Below are positions 51,789-60,831 of a stretch of DNA of 64,000 nucleotides, piece after piece; position 1 is the stretch's first letter; each line of letters opens with the position of its first letter. Position numbers and translations under genes: made by a program. Below the pieces are notes generated by a model, which saw only the letters and a list, made by a program, of their open reading frames with translations, made no database searches and was not told where the DNA came from. The stretch is from Lewinella sp050633125 (lineage in GTDB: Bacteria > Bacteroidota > Bacteroidia > Chitinophagales > Saprospiraceae), in the NCBI RefSeq assembly GCF_050633125.1, contig NZ_JBOEFX010000010.1, forward strand, positions 1 through 64,000, in the 5' to 3' direction.

Positions 51789-53345
51789 ATGGACGCCATT
51801 AAGATTCTCTGGGCGGATGATGAGATCGATCTGCTGAAACCCCAGTTACTTTTTCTTGAAAAGAAAGGCTATGATGTAATAACTGTTACCAATGGTCATG
51901 ATGCCCTAGAAGAGATAGAGGAAAGTAACGATTTTGATGTCGTTTTCCTGGATGAGAGTATGCCTGGTATTACAGGACTGGAAACGCTGGCAAAAATCAA
52001 GGAAATCAAGCCCAATATTCCTGTGGTGATGATTACCAAAAATGAGGCAGAAACAGTCATGGAAGAAGCCATAGGTAGCCAAATCAGCGACTACCTTATC
52101 AAGCCTGTAAATCCGCACCAGATATTATTAACATTGAAGAAACTCATGGAAAGTCAGAGCCTTTTTCGCGAGAAAACCAGCTCCGATTACCAGCAAGAAT
52201 TCCGTCAGATTTTGATGGAAATCAATAGTAACCTCAATTACAAAGAATGGATAGATATTTATAAGCGGATCGTCAATTGGGAGATCAAGATTGATGAAAG
52301 TAAGTCTACTGCAATGGGCGATATCCTCTCAATGCAGAAAAATGAGGCCAATAATGCTTTTTCAAAGTTTATTGTAAAAAACTATCTCAGCTGGCTTAAA
52401 AATGGCGACGGCCCTATTATGAGCGACCGCCTGCTTAGAGAAAAAGTGTTGCCACAACTGGAAGAAGGTACACCAACCGTAATGTTGTTACTTGATAACC
52501 TTCGCTACGACCAGTGGAAAGCACTAGAACCCATTTTTAACGAAGAGTTCCGGATAATAGAAGAAGATTTTTTCTGCAGTATTTTGCCTACAACTACGCA
52601 GTATAGTCGCAATGCTATCTTTGCCGGCATGTTGCCAGCTGAAATTGAACGCCACTATAAACAATGGTGGAAAAATGACGTAGAGGAAGGAGGCAAGAAT
52701 AACCACGAAGAAGATTTGTTGCAGGCGCAAGTAAAGCGCTTGGTACGGCGGGATATTAAAGTTGGTTACACCAAAATTACCAACGTCAGCAAAGCCAAAC
52801 AGCTGGAAGATAGTATCCTTGATTACATGCACAACGATCTTACGGTGATCGTTTACAACTTCATCGATATGCTTTCCCACGCCCGTACAGAAATGGAAGT
52901 GTTAAAGGAGTTGGCAAGTGATGAAAAAGCTTATCGCTCTCTGACGGTCTCCTGGTTCAAAAATTCTCCATTATGGGCTGCGTTACGGAGGATCGTAGAA
53001 AAAGGGGATGTCAAGCTAATTGTGACTACCGATCATGGTACCATCCGTGTTAATACCCCATCCAAGGTGGTAGGAGATCGTGACACAACGACCAATTTGC
53101 GCTATAAAGTGGGCAAGAACCTCAATTACGATAAGAAGGATGTTCTTGAAATTCGCGATCCGCTAGAGGCTGGCCTTCCACGCCCCAATGTGAGTTCTAC
53201 CTTCATTTTTGCAAAAGAAGATAAGTACTTCCTATACCCCAATAATTATAATTACTACAATAATTATTTCCGAGATACCTTCCAGCATGGAGGTATTAGC
53301 TTGGAAGAGATGATCTGCCCCGTTGTGCTATTACGAAAACGGTAA
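51789..53345 (+). CDS. porX: T9SS response regulator PorX (receiver + PglZ domain)
   Basis: Orphan-type response regulator of 518 residues that, with its kinase PorY, controls T9SS gene expression in Bacteroidota. The receiver (1-120) has the phosphoacceptor Asp55 in VVFLDESMPG, the Asp pair in ADDE and Lys in YLIKPVNP. The C-terminal part is a PglZ/alkaline-phosphatase-type domain with metal-ligand candidates in LLDNLRYDQW, LPTTTQYSRNAIFAG (Thr), VTTDHGTIRV (Asp-His) and FQHGGISLEE (His). Published PorX proteins have phosphodiesterase activity on oligonucleotides. No porY or T9SS machinery gene is adjacent. Its neighbours are a divergent DUF62 gene and a convergent AAA ATPase. Confidence 0.93.
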   Translation: MDAIKILWADDEIDLLKPQLLFLEKKGYDVITVTNGHDALEEIEESNDFDVVFLDESMPGITGLETLAKIKEIKPNIPVVMITKNEAETVMEEAIGSQISDYLIKPVNPHQILLTLKKLMESQSLFREKTSSDYQQEFRQILMEINSNLNYKEWIDIYKRIVNWEIKIDESKSTAMGDILSMQKNEANNAFSKFIVKNYLSWLKNGDGPIMSDRLLREKVLPQLEEGTPTVMLLLDNLRYDQWKALEPIFNEEFRIIEEDFFCSILPTTTQYSRNAIFAGMLPAEIERHYKQWWKNDVEEGGKNNHEEDLLQAQVKRLVRRDIKVGYTKITNVSKAKQLEDSILDYMHNDLTVIVYNFIDMLSHARTEMEVLKELASDEKAYRSLTVSWFKNSPLWAALRRIVEKGDVKLIVTTDHGTIRVNTPSKVVGDRDTTTNLRYKVGKNLNYDKKDVLEIRDPLEAGLPRPNVSSTFIFAKEDKYFLYPNNYNYYNNYFRDTFQHGGISLEEMICPVVLLRKR

Positions 53346-53360
53346 CCATCCTGAAAAAGT

Positions 53361-53390
53361 AGAGGGGACTATCAATTGATGGTCCCCTCT
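53361..53390 (+). terminator. Bidirectional terminator after porX
   Basis: AGAGGGGAC pairs with GTCCCCTCT around an inner ATCAATTGAT palindrome (one T-G mismatch). It is preceded by AAAAAG and followed by ATTAGTTTTA, so it can act for porX and for the convergent ATPase gene. Confidence 0.75.
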
Positions 53391-53419
53391 ATTAGTTTTA
53401 CATGCCAACCTCATATTCA

Positions 53420-54505
53420 TTACTTCTTAAAACCAATAGCGTTTGCCGTTGTCCTGCTTTCGAAATCAATTTTATTGATATTAAAGATTTCGGCTAAGGT
53501 CATGGCTTTCTTGCCCGTTTCATGGCCAAGTGTGGTGAGTAAGGCATTAGTTTTGTCCGTCGTCAATGCTTTGAATTCATAATAAGCAATCATACGTCCC
53601 TTTCGCAACAGTGCCTTGTCTACTTTATCAATACTGGTGTTGAATGTACAGATGATTTTGATATTGAGAAAATCACTAAACAGGCCATCCGTAAGCTGAA
53701 GAATCGTTGATACCACCGAATTTTCACTATTGCTGTCCCGAGAAATGATCACCTTTTCTGCATCTTCAATGACGAGGATTGAATTCTTATTGGTAATCAA
53801 AAAGGAAACGAAATTGGGCTGAAGTAATTCACTGACAAAATCATTAGGAATAAAAATGAAGTTGCGTTTGCCCTGCTTACTCAAAAGGTGCTTGATGTAA
53901 GACGTTTTGCCCGTGCCTGGTGCTCCGTGCAGCAGAATGAGCCCTGAGCTATCGACTTTCAGAGATTCTTCTATGACGCCATGAATAGGGGTGAAGTCGT
54001 CGTTATAGTGTGCATTGACATCGAGTGTTATTTCGCTGATCTTGATGTCCTCGGTATAATAATCAAAACCACTTTTAGACAAGACTTTAAAGACGGCTGT
54101 TTTCTTTTGGCTGAATTTATCTTTGATCTCTTGCAAATAGGCCCTGATCCAGGTTTCCAGCTCTTGGTCTAAGTGATTGTAAAGGGTTTCTATAAACAGC
54201 CTTTCATAATCCAGTGATATCCAGATACAAAAATCGTTGCTGCTGCTTTTAAAGAAATAATGACGAGGGAAATCACCTTTTTCAGCGATTTCTTCAGCAT
54301 CTTGGTTTTTCCAGATTTTAAAAACGAGGTCAAGCTGATGGTCAGAAGCCAATAATTGATCAAGGAGTGTGTTCATGTGCTCCTCTTTGTCTTCCAATTG
54401 TAGTTCCAAATAGTGCTTGGAAGGAAGACAATTATAGGTCTGAACAAAATAGTTTTCTCTTAAGAAATTGCCGTGCGCGTTGTAGTTGTTAAGCAGTTCG
54501 TTCAT
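53420..54505 (-). CDS. AAA-family ATPase (BCS1-like core)
   Basis: ATPase of 361 residues without signal or membrane segment. The N-terminal 175 residues are unassigned, alpha/beta, acidic. The AAA core has Walker A HGAPGTGKTSY (193-203, Lys200), Walker B ILVIED (243-248), sensor-1 Asn289 in ICTFNTSID, and an arginine-finger candidate Arg301 or Arg304 in ALLRKGRMIAYYEF. The RKGRM signature is that of BCS1/FtsH-like classical AAA proteins. The substrate is unknown; the N-domain would determine it. It converges with porX. Confidence 0.82.
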   Translation of the reverse strand: MNELLNNYNAHGNFLRENYFVQTYNCLPSKHYLELQLEDKEEHMNTLLDQLLASDHQLDLVFKIWKNQDAEEIAEKGDFPRHYFFKSSSNDFCIWISLDYERLFIETLYNHLDQELETWIRAYLQEIKDKFSQKKTAVFKVLSKSGFDYYTEDIKISEITLDVNAHYNDDFTPIHGVIEESLKVDSSGLILLHGAPGTGKTSYIKHLLSKQGKRNFIFIPNDFVSELLQPNFVSFLITNKNSILVIEDAEKVIISRDSNSENSVVSTILQLTDGLFSDFLNIKIICTFNTSIDKVDKALLRKGRMIAYYEFKALTTDKTNALLTTLGHETGKKAMTLAEIFNINKIDFESRTTANAIGFKK

Positions 54506-54640
54506 TGGGTAAATAATTGGAGATCGCCATGGATTCTAAAATAAGTCGATCTTTTGTCAAGGCTTAGCGTATCAAATCATTTGGAGAACGGGTGAAATTA
54601 CACAATAGTTCCCAAATCAATTTTTAGCAAGTTGGGCTAA

Positions 54641-54690
54641 ACAAACAAGCGCTCTTCCCCAATAAAGGAAAAGAACGCTTGCTCGTTTAA
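54641..54690 (-). terminator. Terminator of the giant type B T9SS gene
   Basis: Read on the minus strand, CAAGCG (54676-54681) and its complement (54646-54651) anchor a stem. A CTTTTCC/GGGGAAG-type inner pairing adds to it, and a T-rich tail (TTGTTTGTTTAG) follows. It lies 19-68 bp past the stop codon at 54709. Confidence 0.5.
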
Positions 54691-54708
54691 AAACTATTTT
54701 GTGCAAGC

Positions 54709-57700
54709 CTATCTTATCAGCGTCACATCGCCACGATAAGTGAGTACTACACCATCGAGAAACTCGATCTCGATCATGTAAACGTATACCCCCGGAGGCA
54801 TGGTTTCTCCATTCTTGCTACCGTCCCAAAGTCTCGTGCCATTGAGGCAAGCGGGATCCAAGAGGGTTCCTTCGTATAGCAGCCCTCCCCATCGGTCGAA
54901 CAGGCGAGCAGATGTAATGGTCTTTACGCCAAGGCAGGCAAAAACAGCAAAGTCATCATTGCGACCATCACCGTTAGGGCTGAAAATGTTAGGGATGTAT
55001 ACGTTACGGTTGGCATCCAGTTCTACAAACACGGTCTCCGAAGCAGTACATCCATTTTCATTGATAACAGTAAGAGAGTATTCTAAACTCTGTTCAGGGA
55101 AGATGAATGGATTACGAATGGTATCTGAACTCAGGTAGTCGGCAGGTGTCCATTGGTAGGTATAATTACCTCCAGGTGTGATCGTCGGCAATAACTGAGC
55201 GGTACTGTCTCCTAATTCTACCACGATTGGAGAAGGTAGGATAATTTGAATTTGCCCTGGCGAAGCAATCGTCACGTCAAGTTCTTCGGTACAACCATTA
55301 ATATCTTCAACAGTCACGATGTGGTCTCCTGCGAAAACAGTAGCAGGCTGAATAACAGGGAAGCTTAACCCGTTATTGTCAACCATAAAGGTGTACTCCT
55401 CGAATGGATTATTAGCACCGCCAAATACGGTATCAATAACGATAAAAGTAGGATCACCAAAACATAATGGGGGTTCAATCGGCTCAAGTGAGAAAACCAA
55501 TGGGTCAGGTTCACCAATGGTGAAACTAAGGTCATCCATACAGTTCTTAAAGTCCGTTACCGTTACGGTATAAGTACCAGCAGCCAGATTTGCATTGATA
55601 GCACCAACAGCGTTGTTACTCCAAAGGAATTGGTAAGGATTGGCAGGGCTAATATTACCTCCGGTAGCATTGACCGCAATTACACCATCTGTATCGCCGG
55701 CACAGGTCACTTGATCAGTAGTAGTGACCTGATCGATGGCCAGGGTAAGTGGAGCAGGTTCGTCAACAACAACAGTTTGGGTAAACGTACAATTGTTGGC
55801 GTCTGTGATCACTGCCGTGTAAGGGCCAGCGCTCAGGTTGTTGATATTGTCTGTAGTCTCACTCGTTTCTACCCAGAAGTAATCATAAGGCCCTGTTCCA
55901 CCACTAGGGGCAATTGTAATCGTACCATCGGCATCTCCGTTACAGCTCACTGGTTCGATTTCTGTTGCAACAACAATAGGCTCAGGTGCCTCGATAGTGA
56001 TATCAAAATTATTGCCACAAAGGCCACTGATGACATTAAGCATTTGAGGCCCTTCACATAATTGAAGTGCAGTAGAGGTAACTCCTCCAGTCGTCATTTC
56101 GCCAGATGCCCAGGTGAAGATGAAGTCGCCAGTGGTACCGTCAGAAAAGTTTGCCGTGGCTGTTGCCATTGCATCACAGGTGTTATCGTCAGGACAGCTG
56201 GTATCTGTTACGTTTGAGAAGCTCACCTCTATCATTGGAGGATCTTCTACTGTGATCACAAATTGTTCACTGCTACAACCGTTTGCATCGAAAATTACTA
56301 AGGTGTAATCATCCGCAACCAATGAGGTAATTGGGTTGTTGGTGGTAGGCGTGCCCAAATGCGCCCAACTATAGGAGTAAGGCTGGGTTCCTCCACTGGC
56401 AAAAACAGAAATTTGGCCATTGGCATCACCAGGACAAACAGGACGTCGAACTTGTACCGAATCTAATAAAATAGGATCAGGTGAAGTGATCAGGGCAGTA
56501 TCAATGGTCACACAGGCATTGTCAGCAGTAATGGTTACAATATATTCACCAGGAGACAGGTTGCCAATAGCAGGTCCCATTTGGCCTGTATTCCACACAA
56601 TCGACTGAATGGCTGTCCCCGGAGCAGGCGTAACCTGAACAATGAGGTTACCGTCTTGATCGTCGGCACAAGTGACAGAATTATCAAGTAAGCTAGTGAT
56701 GATAGGTGGATCTGGAGCAGAAACCATCTGGCTTATCTGAGTCGTACACAGATTTGCATCCGTCACATCAATCGTATAATTGCCTGCCGGAAGGTTCATT
56801 GCAACGGAATCCGTCAACATAGCGTCGTGCGACCAGCTATAAGTATAAGGTGCTGTACCTCCTGTTACACCTAGCGTTACGCTACCATCATTTCCTACGA
56901 TACAGGTTTCGTTCGTGAAATTAAGAACTTGTGCATCCAGGGCCAGTGGTTCGGTGACCGTGAATGTATCAATCACTTGACAACCAGCAGCACTAGCGTC
57001 GGTCATTGTCACAGCGTAGGCACCCGCACCCAATCCGGTAATTTCACTTGTGGTAGGTGTATTACTTGCCGCAGGTGCGTTCATACTCCATACAAAAGAA
57101 TAAGGGGTATCTGCAGGAGCGCCAGTAGTATTGCCACTTACTAGAATTGAGCCAGTAACGTCGCCGTTACACTGTACATCCGTTACATTTTCGTTTAACG
57201 ACAATACTTTAACAGCACCCACGGTATAGCATTCTTCTGTAAAGCAACCATTATCATCGGTCACAGTCACACAGTATTGCCCAGGGTTTAGGTTGATGAT
57301 GGTCGTCGTCGAAGCTTGAATATTGAGCCCTGTACTCCAGTTGAAGGTATAGTTGCCGCTGGCTGTCGTACCTCCGGAAGCTGAAATCGTAATTTCACCA
57401 TCTTGTCCACCGGTGCAACTGGCATCAGTGATAAAGGTATTGGCATCTAGTACACGTAGTGCAGGCGGCTGGCCAAGAGGAATCAACGCAATCTCCTGAC
57501 AGCCCGCAGGGTCGGTTATGGTGATTCCGTAAGAACCGGCTCTAATATTGTCAATGTAGAAGGTGTTTCCAGGGTTGGTTACCCCGTTGGGAACACTCCA
57601 GTTAAAGGTGTATTCTGGTCCTGGGTTAGTAATAGGAAGACCGTCCGAAGTAGGTAAGAAGGCTAGAGAACCATCGCTTAAACCAAAGCAAGTAGGAACG

Positions 57701-59331
57701 GTGTCTCTAATGGTAATTCCTAATACTGGGCCAGCAATGACTTCAATCGTATCCACCACCATTTGACTGGGGACAGTGGCATCTGTAATGGTCACTTGGT
57801 AATTACCTGCAGCAAGGTTACTAACGGTTGCAAAACTCCCATCAGTAGGAATGACAACAGGAGCACTGTTAGGGCCACTAATAGGTACGGTGTTCCAAGT
57901 GAATTGGTATGGTGCGAGCCCTTGATCGACGGTAACCGTGAAACTACCATCGTCAAAAGAAGGACAGGTAAGACTATCTTGTGTCAACAAAACAAAGAAT
58001 GGATTGTCGGTCACGAGGGCTTTACCATTATCAGGGATCAATTGAATAGTCTGGCTATTATTGTCAATGACTTCAAATGCTACAGGGTTTTCAGTGATGT
58101 CTAATGGGGAACAATCTCCGAGCTGCCCGATCACGTCAAAACATATTTCGAAAAATATAGCATCATCTGGGAGCGTGACACCAGCAAAAGTATTATCTGA
58201 CCACGAAAAAGTCATCACTCCTGGAGCAATAGCGTTAGGGGCGGGGAAGTTTTGCCATCCAAAATTACCAGCGTTCAAGTCTGGAACCATAGGATTGAAA
58301 CCCTGTACACCAGAAATACTGAGGATGCTAGGGTCCCAGTTTACAGAGAACTGGGCTGAGATAAGGTCTACGAAGTTACCTACTGTCAACGGTACACATT
58401 CATTAGTGCCAGGGAGTAGGTTGGTAAGCGGAAGCCCGAAGCTTACGGCATCACAAGCGGCTATGGCCGGAGTGGTAGCTGAGCCACCACAACTTTTTCC
58501 ATCTTCTACTTCAATAACGTAGGTGCCAGGCCCTGGTACGGTGAAACTAACCAAGTCATCGTGATCAAATGGTCCGCCAATAATAGAACCTGTTACGGAA
58601 GGGTCATCCTGACGGTAAACGATAATGCTTGGGTAATCAGAGTTGTCTAGCTCGGATAGACCACCTTGAACCCGGAAGGTTCCTTGGCAGCCCGTAAGCG
58701 ATAGTTCGCTGATTGTTATCTCGTTGAGGTAAGCAACAGCAAATGCTTGATCTGAACGTAAATTGACACAATCACCCACCGGAGTACCTTCATATTCGGC
58801 TAAAGAACCGAGGAATAAAGCGTCGAAAGTTATGGGCGCAAAGTGATAAATGGCTGGATCACCTCCATTGAAGGTAGTTTGCAGGTTACCATCATTGAAG
58901 AAAGGCACATCACCACTCACTGTATTTCCCGTATAGACGTAGAAACCGTAGGTCGCATTCCCATCATCTAAGGTACAAGGATCATTTTTGATGGCAGCAG
59001 TATCCGGCCCCGTAGTCGTGGGTAGACAATTGAAAAAAGCATAGCCGATACCTCCCGGTGTAAGCATGTTGGGATCACCACTGAGGTCTTGATCATCGTT
59101 GTGATCAATGAATAGGGTATCTCCTAAACACAGGAAAATGGTATCAGGCGTAATATCATTGGTCTGGCCAATGAGAGGCCCAAAAGAATTAATAGTACCG
59201 GCATCGGAGGTACACATTCGGGCTTCCCCGACGGGTAAAGTCCTGGTGAGTACTACTTGATCGGGAGTTTGTGCCTGTACCGTTAGTACGGCGAAAATAA
59301 GGATGACTAAACTAGTAAGGATCCTGTTCAT
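54709..59331 (-). CDS. Giant surface protein with cohesin-like domain, SprB-like repeats and CHU_C (T9SS type B) tail
   Basis: Secreted adhesin-like protein of 1540 residues. The signal peptide is MNRILTSLVILIFAVLTVQA. Residues about 25-290 are a unique head. About 295-440 resembles a cohesin domain (VPLTVGNFVDLISAQFSVNWDPSIL ... FFEICFDVIG). About 450-1410 contains eleven to twelve Ig-like/SprB-type modules. Each has the pattern CNGDxxGxIxVxxxGGTxPYxYxW, then LxAGxYTVTVTDxxGC, as in the gliding adhesin SprB. The final 100 residues are the gliding-motility-associated CHU_C domain (IPNIFSPNGDGRNDDF ... FDRWGGLLYEG ... WDGSKNGETMPPGVYVYMI), the type B sorting signal that needs PorP/SprF-type partners, none of which is in the window. 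Confidence 0.93.
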   Translation of the reverse strand: MNRILTSLVILIFAVLTVQAQTPDQVVLTRTLPVGEARMCTSDAGTINSFGPLIGQTNDITPDTIFLCLGDTLFIDHNDDQDLSGDPNMLTPGGIGYAFFNCLPTTTGPDTAAIKNDPCTLDDGNATYGFYVYTGNTVSGDVPFFNDGNLQTTFNGGDPAIYHFAPITFDALFLGSLAEYEGTPVGDCVNLRSDQAFAVAYLNEITISELSLTGCQGTFRVQGGLSELDNSDYPSIIVYRQDDPSVTGSIIGGPFDHDDLVSFTVPGPGTYVIEVEDGKSCGGSATTPAIAACDAVSFGLPLTNLLPGTNECVPLTVGNFVDLISAQFSVNWDPSILSISGVQGFNPMVPDLNAGNFGWQNFPAPNAIAPGVMTFSWSDNTFAGVTLPDDAIFFEICFDVIGQLGDCSPLDITENPVAFEVIDNNSQTIQLIPDNGKALVTDNPFFVLLTQDSLTCPSFDDGSFTVTVDQGLAPYQFTWNTVPISGPNSAPVVIPTDGSFATVSNLAAGNYQVTITDATVPSQMVVDTIEVIAGPVLGITIRDTVPTCFGLSDGSLAFLPTSDGLPITNPGPEYTFNWSVPNGVTNPGNTFYIDNIRAGSYGITITDPAGCQEIALIPLGQPPALRVLDANTFITDASCTGGQDGEITISASGGTTASGNYTFNWSTGLNIQASTTTIINLNPGQYCVTVTDDNGCFTEECYTVGAVKVLSLNENVTDVQCNGDVTGSILVSGNTTGAPADTPYSFVWSMNAPAASNTPTTSEITGLGAGAYAVTMTDASAAGCQVIDTFTVTEPLALDAQVLNFTNETCIVGNDGSVTLGVTGGTAPYTYSWSHDAMLTDSVAMNLPAGNYTIDVTDANLCTTQISQMVSAPDPPIITSLLDNSVTCADDQDGNLIVQVTPAPGTAIQSIVWNTGQMGPAIGNLSPGEYIVTITADNACVTIDTALITSPDPILLDSVQVRRPVCPGDANGQISVFASGGTQPYSYSWAHLGTPTTNNPITSLVADDYTLVIFDANGCSSEQFVITVEDPPMIEVSFSNVTDTSCPDDNTCDAMATATANFSDGTTGDFIFTWASGEMTTGGVTSTALQLCEGPQMLNVISGLCGNNFDITIEAPEPIVVATEIEPVSCNGDADGTITIAPSGGTGPYDYFWVETSETTDNINNLSAGPYTAVITDANNCTFTQTVVVDEPAPLTLAIDQVTTTDQVTCAGDTDGVIAVNATGGNISPANPYQFLWSNNAVGAINANLAAGTYTVTVTDFKNCMDDLSFTIGEPDPLVFSLEPIEPPLCFGDPTFIVIDTVFGGANNPFEEYTFMVDNNGLSFPVIQPATVFAGDHIVTVEDINGCTEELDVTIASPGQIQIILPSPIVVELGDSTAQLLPTITPGGNYTYQWTPADYLSSDTIRNPFIFPEQSLEYSLTVINENGCTASETVFVELDANRNVYIPNIFSPNGDGRNDDFAVFACLGVKTITSARLFDRWGGLLYEGTLLDPACLNGTRLWDGSKNGETMPPGVYVYMIEIEFLDGVVLTYRGDVTLIR

Positions 59332-59563
59332 GGTTCCGTTTTGAATTTTTTCTTTGCAGATGGCTGCCAGAGGTAAAAAAGAGATAAATGTGACGAAGTA
59401 TCTCTGCTCAACAGATACGGTTTGTTTGGCTTATGCTGCCCGGAAAAGCCGTAATTAGGGCTTATGGCGGGCATATGACAAGTTCCAAACGTCTTACACG
59501 GCCGCAAAATTACAATCTCTTGGGGCAATATTTGTGTTAAAGTTGAAAAGTAGGGCTTAAGAT

Positions 59564-60442
59564 TTATTTATTTGATAGCAGAATGACTTCTCCTTCGCGA
59601 TCATTACGTTGCAAAAAGTGTAAAAATTGATGTGCTTTACCGGTTGTGGTGAAGTCTCCAAGTACCAGATAGAACTGTCCTTGCCCATTGGGTTTCAGCT
59701 CTGTACTTTGTTCATATTTTCGTTCTAGTTCTCCAACGAGTCTAATAGCAGTAGGGTAGTCAACGAGTACATTTTTTAATTGCACACCGTAAGCCATACC
59801 TGAGCGTGGGGCGAAATTTGTTTGTATGGCGGCGATCGGCTCACCACTCAACACCAATAGTGGTGGTGCTTGATTCTCTGATGGAGGAGAAGTATTGCTT
59901 AGCATTGGTGCGTTATCTTCTTCCGGAATCAAGGCAGGCCTACTAAATGCAATTGTTGGCTGGGGAGCATCCATCGCCATTTTGTCATTGGTCAATGGAA
60001 GGGTTGCACTGATATGATTTGTTGGCTTGTCCAGTTTCTTCAACCATCTTAATAACGGCCGAGCCTCTATACTTGCTTCACGCCGATCAAGCAGTTTACC
60101 ATTAGGTGAAAAAACAAGAATGGTGGGGATTGTCTCTACTTCAAATTGATGCTGGAGCACTTTAGAAGCAGCTTGGTTGAGGTCTGCTTTGGCTGTAAGG
60201 ATATGTGTTCCTAGGTATTCTGATAATTCAGCGTCTTGGAAAGTGTTTTCCTGCATCCATTGGCAAGGTAAGCACCAGTCGGCAGAAAAATAGATGATGA
60301 ATAGCTTGTCTTCGTCTTGAGCCTGTTGCTGAATTCGCTCTAAATCTGGCGCTAGCCAATTTATAGGCATTGCATGAATGAGCTTGGGCAAAAACAAGAG
60401 GGCTAAGCCCAGCAAGGCTTGCTTGTGTGTAGGGATGTTCAT
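59564..60442 (-). CDS. Secreted thioredoxin-SPOR fusion protein
   Basis: 292 residues from the ATG at 60440-60442, which starts the signal segment MNIPTHKQALLGLALLFLPKLIHA; the long open frame upstream runs through repeats and is rejected. A thioredoxin domain follows with the active site Cys57-Leu-Pro-Cys60 in FSADWCLPCQW and the cis-Pro in VETIPTILVFSP. A Pro/Ser-rich linker (about 150-205) leads to a C-terminal SPOR domain (about 211-292, GMAYGVQLKNVLVDY ... GQFYLVLGDFTTTGKAHQFLHFL). SPOR domains bind denuded peptidoglycan, so the redox domain may be tethered to the cell wall. I do not know this fusion as a described family. Confidence 0.82.
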   Translation of the reverse strand: MNIPTHKQALLGLALLFLPKLIHAMPINWLAPDLERIQQQAQDEDKLFIIYFSADWCLPCQWMQENTFQDAELSEYLGTHILTAKADLNQAASKVLQHQFEVETIPTILVFSPNGKLLDRREASIEARPLLRWLKKLDKPTNHISATLPLTNDKMAMDAPQPTIAFSRPALIPEEDNAPMLSNTSPPSENQAPPLLVLSGEPIAAIQTNFAPRSGMAYGVQLKNVLVDYPTAIRLVGELERKYEQSTELKPNGQGQFYLVLGDFTTTGKAHQFLHFLQRNDREGEVILLSNK

Positions 60443-60540
60443 GGAAGGTCGCTTTTGGGATACGAAAGTTAAGCTTTTATTTTCAAGCTTCCGGGGTTTT
60501 AGGGAGGAATTTAGGGAACGGTAGGGTAAGGGAGGGGTTA

Positions 60541-60690
60541 GGTACTCGCTGACGCTCGTAGGAGTGTTCGCGTTGCTCATCTGGGTACTCTCCCAATGCG
60601 AGAGCTCATGTATGTACTCGTTGGCGCTCGCGAAGGTCTTCTTCCTCCTAGTGGTTAGGATCACGGGAGTATTCGCTTCGTTCGCGGTCT
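60541..60690. repeat. REP-like repeats upstream of the thioredoxin-SPOR gene
   Basis: Three units related to the 37.4-38.3 kb clusters are seen: GTACTCGCTGACGCTCG (60543-60559), GTACTCGTTGGCGCTCGCG (60614-60632) and TCACGGGAGTATTCGCTTCG (60661-60680). A fourth unit, at 60801-60830 (GAATCCCGAGGTGTTGGGA region), abuts the stop codon of the DUF5916 gene. The 390-bp gap holds no other gene. Confidence 0.65.
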
Positions 60691-60800
60691 TTTTGAGTAC
60701 AAAAGAGGAGGCGGTTTAATTCTTCGGTCAACTAATAAACAATGCTTACCCGAGACTATAGATAGTCTCCTCGTGTCCCTAAATGTCAGGTGCGAATTAC

Positions 60801-60830
60801 CGCGAATCCCGAGGTGTTGGGATGAGCACC
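60801..60830 (-). repeat. REP-like element abutting the DUF5916 stop codon
   Basis: On the minus strand, directly after the TAG stop at 60832-60834, the sequence reads GGGTGCTCATCCCAACACC then TCGGGATTCGCGG. This is a diverged copy of the elements that follow the TAG stops of the flotillin gene and the four-helix-bundle gene, in the same orientation relative to the gene. Confidence 0.7.
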
Positions 60831-60831
60831 C

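Noticed and set aside
51789..53345. PglZ domain as a sign of a BREX-type phage-defence system
   Set aside because: Here it is fused to a receiver domain, which is the PorX architecture, and no other BREX genes are present.
54709..59331. Periodic sequence that could be mistaken for a CRISPR or satellite array
   Set aside because: The periodicity of roughly 80 codons is that of SprB-like protein modules in a continuous reading frame.
60443..60664. 74-residue N-terminal extension of the thioredoxin-SPOR protein
   Set aside because: It reads through REP-like repeats and would bury the signal segment; the ATG at 60442 fits an exported protein.
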